Below the pieces are notes generated by a model. It was not told where the DNA came from and made no database searches. It worked only from the letters and a program-made list of their open reading frames with translations. Positions 6,766 to 11,237 of a stretch of DNA of 11,237 nucleotides are shown here, piece by piece. Location: positions 1-11,237 of the forward strand of contig JAIPDY010000247.1 in the NCBI GenBank assembly GCA_021737445.1, written 5' to 3'. Both the position numbers and the translations under genes were made by a program. Position 1 is the stretch's first letter. The number at the start of each line of letters is the position of its first letter. Source of the stretch: Desulfotignum sp. GTDB lineage: Bacteria > Desulfobacterota > Desulfobacteria > Desulfobacterales > Desulfobacteraceae.

Positions 6766-7597
6766 TATCTGTCACATCACCCCAAACCTGGCAGGCTACA
6801 GCCGGGAACTGGAAAAAAAAACCGGCCGGTCCCTTTTGGGTATCGCATGTCATGCCTGCAACCTGGATGAGGGACAGTGCAAAGCCCGGATGCAGGACAA
6901 ACAGATCTGTGTGGTGCCGGTAACCGCCGGCCTGGGGATTATCAGCCGGTTCAGCGACACTGTGGCCGCTATTCTGACCTTTCTGGGATGCCGGGCAAAG
7001 GTGGCGGACCAGACAGATGTATCCGGTGTGGCCCAGGCTTTTGCATCCGGGTATGATGCTCTCATGATGGCGGATGACCACAGGTTTGTGGCCATTGACC
7101 TGCACACCCGGCAGGTGACGGACAATGCAGATGCCGCGGGCAGGGGGTTTGCCGCGGCCCTGGATCTGATGGCCGGCGGTATCCGGGACCGGGATGTGCT
7201 GGTGCTGGGATGCGGGCCGGTGGGGGCATCCGGGGCCGCCATGCTGGCCTCTCTGGACGCCAGGGTGGCACTGCTGGACAAGGACAGGCGCGCTGCGGAG
7301 TGGGTGAAAGAAACCGTGTCAGGCCGGTACCGGACCGCTGACATCATTATTGAAGAAGACCTGGAGACCGCCCTGTCTTATCACCGCTTCGTACTGGAGG
7401 CCACCCCTGTTCCAGACACCATTACAGGCACTCTGGTGTCGCCGGAGATGCGGGTGGCAGCCCCGGGGGTGCCCTCGGGGGTATCTGCTGAGGCGGCAGC
7501 AATGCTGGGACCCCACCTGGTGCACGATACTCTGGAGATCGGGGTGGCGGTCATGGCTGTGTCACTTGTTTATGGACCGATCCGGATAAAAAGATGA
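6743..7597 (+). CDS. pylD: Pyrrolysine synthase PylD (NAD-dependent dehydrogenase)
   Basis: PylD catalyses the last step of pyrrolysine synthesis: it oxidises the terminal amine of 3-methylornithyl-lysine, and spontaneous ring closure with loss of ammonia gives the pyrroline ring. The 284-residue protein has the family's N-terminal half with VVPVTAGLGIISRFSDTV (57-74), DVSGVAQA (92-99) and MMADDHRF (108-115). An NAD-binding Rossmann fold starts VLVLGCGPVG (152-161; GxGxxG at G156, G158, G161), and a C-terminal FVLEATPVPDTI (216-227) matches IIFEATPCADTI of archaeal PylD. It is about 25 residues longer than the archaeal protein (near 259), partly at the N-terminus, where a loop with two Cys pairs (C36, C39 and C46, C56) is visible. 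AAGGGA sits 9 bases before the ATG. The start lies inside pylC (23-base overlap) and the end overlaps pylSc by ATGA. Confidence 0.95.
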   Translation: MTRLQPDDICHITPNLAGYSRELEKKTGRSLLGIACHACNLDEGQCKARMQDKQICVVPVTAGLGIISRFSDTVAAILTFLGCRAKVADQTDVSGVAQAFASGYDALMMADDHRFVAIDLHTRQVTDNADAAGRGFAAALDLMAGGIRDRDVLVLGCGPVGASGAAMLASLDARVALLDKDRRAAEWVKETVSGRYRTADIIIEEDLETALSYHRFVLEATPVPDTITGTLVSPEMRVAAPGVPSGVSAEAAAMLGPHLVHDTLEIGVAVMAVSLVYGPIRIKR

Positions 7598-8439
7598 CAA
7601 AGATATACTGGACAGACACCCAGGCTGCGCGGTTGAAGGTTTTGGGACTTGATGCCGGCGTTTTGGCGCACGGGTTTCACAGCCCTGCCCAAAGAAATAG
7701 GGCCTTCCAGGCCATTGAAAAAAAGCAGGTAAAGGCCCTGCGCACTGAACTGGCAGAACGCCTGACTTGCCGCCGGCCAACCCGGGCCTTTCAGCTGGCC
7801 CAGGACCTTGATGGTCTCTTGCAGACCCAGGGCTTTGCAAAGGTGTCCACCCCCACCATCACCACCAGAACATCCCTGGTAAAAATGGGTATTGATGACA
7901 CCCATCCCCTGAATGAGCAGATTTTCTGGATCAATCACACCCAGTGTCTGCGGCCCATGCTGGCCCCGGGGCTGTACAGTCTGATGCAGGATTTTTCCCG
8001 CCTGGATTTCCGGCCGGTGCGGTTTTATGAAATCGGATCCTGCTTTCGGAAGGAATCGGACGGGGCCTGCCACAGCAATGAATTTACCATGCTCAACCTG
8101 GTGGAGATGGGTACCCCTGAAGCTGAGCGCCTTGCGCGGCTCAAAGAGCTGGCAGGCATGGTGGCCGGCACCGCGCGGGTAAAGGATGTCCGGTTTGAGC
8201 AAGAAACCTCAGCCGTTTACGGCACCACCCTGGATCTGGTGGCCCATCCTTTTGGCCTGGAACTGGGATCAGGCGCCATGGGACCCCATGTCCTGGATGC
8301 AGCCTGGAACATCACTGATACGTGGGTGGGCATGGGGTTTGGAATGGAACGGCTGTTGATGGCATCTGCCAACGATACCTCCCTGGGCCGGTGGGCCAAA
8401 AGCCTGTCCTGGCTGGACGGCATCCCGCTGCGTATCTGA
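7594..8439 (+). CDS. pylSc: Pyrrolysyl-tRNA synthetase catalytic domain, stand-alone (PylSc)
   Basis: This is the class II catalytic core that activates pyrrolysine with ATP and charges tRNA-Pyl, working with PylSn. In 281 residues it shows motif 1 around KVSTPTITTRTSLVKMGID (83-101), motif 2 FYEIGSCFRKESDG (144-157) with H160, then EFTMLNLVEMG (163-173), and motif 3 GFGMERLL (248-255). Pocket positions aligned by eye to Methanosarcina mazei PylRS: Y306 is Y128, N346 is N168, Y384 is Y209 and W417 is W244. C348 is V170, a valine as I recall in Desulfitobacterium PylSc, and L309 is M131. It overlaps pylD by 4 bases (ATGA), so it is probably coupled. It is the last gene of the cassette; its TGA is followed by 194 non-coding bases. 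Confidence 0.96.
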   Translation: MTKIYWTDTQAARLKVLGLDAGVLAHGFHSPAQRNRAFQAIEKKQVKALRTELAERLTCRRPTRAFQLAQDLDGLLQTQGFAKVSTPTITTRTSLVKMGIDDTHPLNEQIFWINHTQCLRPMLAPGLYSLMQDFSRLDFRPVRFYEIGSCFRKESDGACHSNEFTMLNLVEMGTPEAERLARLKELAGMVAGTARVKDVRFEQETSAVYGTTLDLVAHPFGLELGSGAMGPHVLDAAWNITDTWVGMGFGMERLLMASANDTSLGRWAKSLSWLDGIPLRI

Positions 8440-8475
8440 ATTTCCCTGCCTTTCTGTCCTGATCCATTTTATTTT

Positions 8476-8511
8476 AAGGCCTGGATATTTGCTATAAGCA
8501 TGCCAGGTTTT
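8476..8511 (+). terminator. Possible weak terminator after pylSc
   Basis: A nine-pair stem can form between AAGGCCTGG (8476-8484) and CCAGGTTTT (8503-8511), with two G-U pairs and an 18-base loop that contains a small GCT-ATA-AGC hairpin. The 3' arm ends in four T. It lies 36 bases after the pylSc stop. The loop is large and the T tract short, so it is only a plausible end for the pyl transcript. Confidence 0.3.
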
Positions 8512-8604
8512 CGATCACTCTGTGCCAAGCACCGCTCCCGGTGGTATCCTGTGCCCAGCCCGAGACCCTCCGGATCTGCACGAACCGCCACATGGCCATA
8601 TCGA

Positions 8605-8632
8605 CCGGAATTCATATTCAGCCAAATTCCGG
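8605..8632 (-). terminator. Inverted repeat just after the MFS gene stop
   Basis: Perfect 8-base arms CCGGAATT (8605-8612) and AATTCCGG (8625-8632) enclose 12 bases. On the minus strand the stem starts one base after the MFS gene's TAA, a typical place for a transcript-ending or stabilising hairpin. No T run follows on the minus strand, so intrinsic termination would be imperfect. Because it is an inverted repeat it could also act on the converging pyl transcript. The rest of 8440-8633 holds a short CACCG-CTCC-CGGTG hairpin (8530-8543) and no gene that I can support. Confidence 0.4.
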
Positions 8633-8633
8633 C

Positions 8634-9947
8634 TTAATCCTGATCCGACGATCCGGTTTTCAGCAGCGGGGAGATGAAAAACCAGGCCAGTCCCAGCACC
8701 TGCAAGCCCAGGACCATGAGAAAGGCGGCCTGGTATCCGGCCGGATCATACTGGCCGGGCAGGGGCGGTTCCCACTGGTTGATCACCGCACCCATGGCCC
8801 ATTGGAGGCTGAATCCACCCAGAAAGACCAGCAGGTTGATGCCGGTGGTGACCCGGCCGGACAGCCTGGCGGGAAAGCCCAGGGTCAGGGCGGTGTAGGA
8901 CAGGATACCGGCGGTGCCGAAAAACCCGAACAACCCCATCAGCACTTGCGGGGACAAAGGCGCGCCAAAGGTCATGAGTGCCAGTACGCCGATGAAAACC
9001 GTCATGCCGGATACGGCGGAGTACAGGACCGGAATCCCTTTTTTGGCCAGTTTTTCGGTGACAAATCCCAGGATGATGAAACCCGCGATCATGGCCAGGG
9101 CGGATATGGACAGGCATCGGGCAGCCCCTGCCCGGTCCAGGGATGCCACATCCTGCAGCCAGGGGCCGGCCCACAGGCCCTGGACAGCCATGAATCCGGC
9201 CTGGGACAGCATGGTCAACGGCGCGATCCGCCAGAAGAAAAGACTTTTAAATACCTGACCAACCCCCTGGATCTGCCGGGAAAAAGGCTCGGGTACGGGT
9301 TTTTTGTCCGATTCCGGCACCACCATGAACACCGTTACTGCCATCAGGACACACAAAACGCCCAGACCCAGGAACACCCCCCGCCAGTCGGTGAATCTTA
9401 AGGCAAACTCCACCGGGGTGAAGGCAGCCAAGACCCCTAAGCCGCCAGCCGCCATCTGGAACCCGTTGATCCGGGACAGCACAGGGCCCGGAAACCAGAG
9501 CACATAGGATTTGAATGCCGCCATCAAACAGGCGGACACCCCGAACCCGATGAGGGCCCGGCCCATGATCAGGCCGGTGAGGCTGGTGGACAGGGCAAAC
9601 ACGGCGGCTCCGGCAGCTGCGAATATCAGCAGCACCGCTTCCACCACTCTGGGGCCGAACCGGTCCAGCAGAATGCCCAGGGGCAGCTGGAATGCGGCAA
9701 AGGCGATGAGATAGGTGGCGGTGAGCAGGCCTAGCTGGGAGGGGTCCACTCCCACATCAGCTGTCAGGTCCGGTGCGATCACGGCATTGACCACCCGGAA
9801 CAGGTAGGAGAGAAAATACCCGCCGGCAAAGGGCAGAAACACCCGGAGCAGGAGGGCAGGGGGCAGGGGCCTGGCCGATGATTCATCTGCTGTTCCGGGC
9901 ATGCTGTCTGGTTTTGTCATGGCGCCCCTGGGCTCCTGTTCCCGCAT
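8634..9947 (-). CDS. MFS transporter, substrate unknown
   Basis: This 437-residue integral membrane protein has about twelve hydrophobic segments in two halves and the major facilitator motif A after the second helix (GILLDRFGPR). Other marks are a helix-4 segment GRALIGFGVSACLMAAFKS, TDWRGVFLGLG after the fifth helix, and a charged central loop (PESDKKPVPEPF) that divides the halves. The N-terminus has a roughly 30-residue cytoplasmic stretch before the first helix (LRVFLPFAGGYFLSYLFRVV). The substrate cannot be inferred; organic anions or metabolite uptake would fit the family. It follows the 2-oxoacid oxidoreductase gene by 18 bases on the same strand, so the two are likely co-transcribed. 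An alternative start is ATG at 9920 (MTKPDSM), which has AGGAG 12 bases and AGGGG 4 bases upstream; the 9947 ATG has only a weak ribosome site. Confidence 0.85.
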   Translation of the reverse strand: MREQEPRGAMTKPDSMPGTADESSARPLPPALLLRVFLPFAGGYFLSYLFRVVNAVIAPDLTADVGVDPSQLGLLTATYLIAFAAFQLPLGILLDRFGPRVVEAVLLIFAAAGAAVFALSTSLTGLIMGRALIGFGVSACLMAAFKSYVLWFPGPVLSRINGFQMAAGGLGVLAAFTPVEFALRFTDWRGVFLGLGVLCVLMAVTVFMVVPESDKKPVPEPFSRQIQGVGQVFKSLFFWRIAPLTMLSQAGFMAVQGLWAGPWLQDVASLDRAGAARCLSISALAMIAGFIILGFVTEKLAKKGIPVLYSAVSGMTVFIGVLALMTFGAPLSPQVLMGLFGFFGTAGILSYTALTLGFPARLSGRVTTGINLLVFLGGFSLQWAMGAVINQWEPPLPGQYDPAGYQAAFLMVLGLQVLGLAWFFISPLLKTGSSDQD

Positions 9948-9966
9948 CCGGGTGTTTTATCAGTGG

Positions 9967-11237
9967 TCACACAATTTTTTTCACTGTCTCCATGGACAGG
10001 TTGAACACCTTTTCATTAAACCGGGATTTCAGGGCAAATACAAGCATATCTTTGTTGAGCACGATTTCATGTTTTGCCAGCATGGCCAGAGACGCCAGTG
10101 CCCAGTCGGTTTTTTTGATTTTCATGGCCTTGAAATCGATCTCCTCCACCTGTGCCTTTGTGTCGGGAATCGCCACACTGGCTTCTTTGAGTACATAGGT
10201 GTCCGGGGAAAGACCGGCAAAAATTTTCTGGCGCCTTGCCACCCCTTCATCACTCAAGGCCAGCACCACGGTGGGGGATTCGATGCCGGTGTACCCGATT
10301 GTGTCCGGAGACAGCAATATTTCCGAAACCGACTGGCCCCGGAGCACGGTGATGTTGTAGTCATTTTTAATGGACACGTTCAGACCGCCGGAAATGCCGG
10401 CAAAACAGACCATGTCCCCTGCGGTGACAATGCGCATGCCGGCAGAGCCCAGGATCACCACCTCGTGCCGTCTGGCATCGGGCATGTCAAACTGCTTTTT
10501 GACCACAAAGGGTTCGGGAAATTTTCCCTTTTCTTTGGCCAGGAGCCGGTACCGGTCCCCGTATTCGGGCCGCTGGTTTTTGGCAATCATCCCGCCCGGG
10601 GACGGTCTTTGTGCAATCATCTGGTCGATAACTTTAGGGGTGAGCTGGTTGCGTTTGGTGTACCTTCCTGTGCACAGCCCCAGGGTTTCCACCACGGCAA
10701 ACCCCTTGTGCTGCATGGCTGAGACCAGTTCGCCGGACAGGCCGTCATCGTGTCCGGAAATTCTGGACACATAGGTGGCGCCGGCACTTTCCACCACGCC
10801 GCAGATGTCCACGGGGATCTCCGCCTGGTTGAGAAATGCGGATCCCACCTGGGCATCACTGGGGGTGGTGGCGGAATACTGGCCCCCGGTCATGCCGAAG
10901 TTGAAGTTGTTCAAGATGATCAGGGTCATGTCCAGGTTCTTGCGGCAGGCGGCCAGCACATGGGCCCCGCCGAGGCCCATGCCGCCGTCTCCCATGGTCA
11001 CGATGACATTTAAAGACGGGTCTGCCAGCTTCAGGCCGGCAGCATAGGTCAGTGCCCGGCCGTGCACCCCGTGCAGGGCATGGACATTGAAAAAGGTGTC
11101 AAACAGACCAGAACACCCGATATCGGTGACGATCACGGTTTTGTGGTCCGGGATGCCCAGTTTCATCAGGGCTGCATCCAGGGATTTGGTGATGCGGTCA
11201 TGGGTGCATCCCGGACAGAATACAGGGGGTCGGCTGG
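9967..11237 (-). CDS. 2-oxoacid:ferredoxin oxidoreductase, fused TPP-binding (beta) and gamma domains; 5'-partial
   Basis: The reading frame stays open to the right edge, before the first internal ATG (11166), and encodes PPVFCPGCTHDRITKSLDAAL there, so the gene is cut at its 5' end; about 422 residues are visible. The first part is the thiamine-pyrophosphate domain: CPGCTH and, later, DIGCSG carry cysteines that bind a proximal iron-sulfur cluster in this family, GDGGMG is the TPP/Mg motif, and NNFNFGMTGGQ is its partner. From about residue 260 a gamma-type domain follows (VVILGSAGMRIVTAGD, then LRGQSVSEILLSP). Such enzymes convert a 2-oxoacid plus CoA to acyl-CoA, CO2 and reduced ferredoxin in anaerobes. 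Pyruvate, 2-oxoglutarate, branched-chain or aryl substrates are all possible; the alpha chain is probably upstream, beyond the window. Similarity to KorB/VorB-like proteins is by motif only. Confidence 0.82.
   Translation of the reverse strand, partial: SRPPVFCPGCTHDRITKSLDAALMKLGIPDHKTVIVTDIGCSGLFDTFFNVHALHGVHGRALTYAAGLKLADPSLNVIVTMGDGGMGLGGAHVLAACRKNLDMTLIILNNFNFGMTGGQYSATTPSDAQVGSAFLNQAEIPVDICGVVESAGATYVSRISGHDDGLSGELVSAMQHKGFAVVETLGLCTGRYTKRNQLTPKVIDQMIAQRPSPGGMIAKNQRPEYGDRYRLLAKEKGKFPEPFVVKKQFDMPDARRHEVVILGSAGMRIVTAGDMVCFAGISGGLNVSIKNDYNITVLRGQSVSEILLSPDTIGYTGIESPTVVLALSDEGVARRQKIFAGLSPDTYVLKEASVAIPDTKAQVEEIDFKAMKIKKTDWALASLAMLAKHEIVLNKDMLVFALKSRFNEKVFNLSMETVKKIV

Noticed and set aside
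8541..9401. A 286-residue plus-strand reading frame over the MFS gene.
   Set aside because: Its composition (Gly, Gln, His-rich, no hydrophobic pattern) is that of an antisense shadow, while the opposite strand encodes a clear MFS transporter.
1..11237. CRISPR arrays, insertion sequences, transposase genes or integration sites, including at tRNA-Pyl.
   Set aside because: No spaced direct repeats or transposase or integrase motifs were seen, and no partial copy of the tRNA 3' end was noticed in the window.

Overview
The window carries a complete bacterial pyrrolysine (Pyl, the 22nd genetically encoded amino acid) biosynthesis and decoding cassette, directly downstream of a gene that needs it. 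The high-GC sequence, the synthetase split into separate PylSn and PylSc genes, a DMGDH-type flavoprotein and a 2-oxoacid:ferredoxin oxidoreductase next door suggest an anaerobic bacterium. My best guess is a methylamine-using sulfate reducer of the Desulfobacterota (Desulfobacterales-like). No taxonomic marker is present, so this is inference.

Plus-strand block, 2-8439. A 5'-truncated trimethylamine:corrinoid methyltransferase gene (mttB) has an in-frame amber codon (812-814) exactly where the family's Pyl lies. Further on it has a one-base frameshift (about 995-1000). It is followed by an 821-residue FAD/GcvT-type dimethylglycine or sarcosine dehydrogenase-like gene (1342-3807). Ten bases later comes tRNA-Pyl with a CUA anticodon (3818-3890). 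Then five overlapping genes follow: pylSn (3906-4274), pylB (4274-5404), pylC (5395-6765), pylD (6743-7597) and pylSc (7594-8439). PylB, PylC and PylD build pyrrolysine from two lysines. PylSn and PylSc together charge it onto tRNA-Pyl, which decodes the amber codon of mttB. The methyltransferase and the flavoprotein are presumably the catabolic side: methyl transfer from trimethylamine to a corrinoid protein, and oxidative demethylation of an N-methyl compound onto tetrahydrofolate.

Minus-strand block, 8634-11237. Convergent to the pyl block lie an MFS transporter (8634-9947) and, upstream of it, a fused beta-gamma 2-oxoacid:ferredoxin oxidoreductase that runs off the right edge (9967-11237). 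They are 18 bases apart and look like one transcription unit. No sequence evidence ties them to pyrrolysine. The gap 8440-8633 holds two inverted repeats that may end the two converging transcripts.

Most worth a second look: the mttB frameshift; pylB ending in UAG, the codon this cassette reassigns, inside the start of pylC; tRNA-Pyl embedded in a tight gene string with pylSn starting 15 bases after its CCA; the T-Sn-B-C-D-Sc gene order; and an enlarged PylC.
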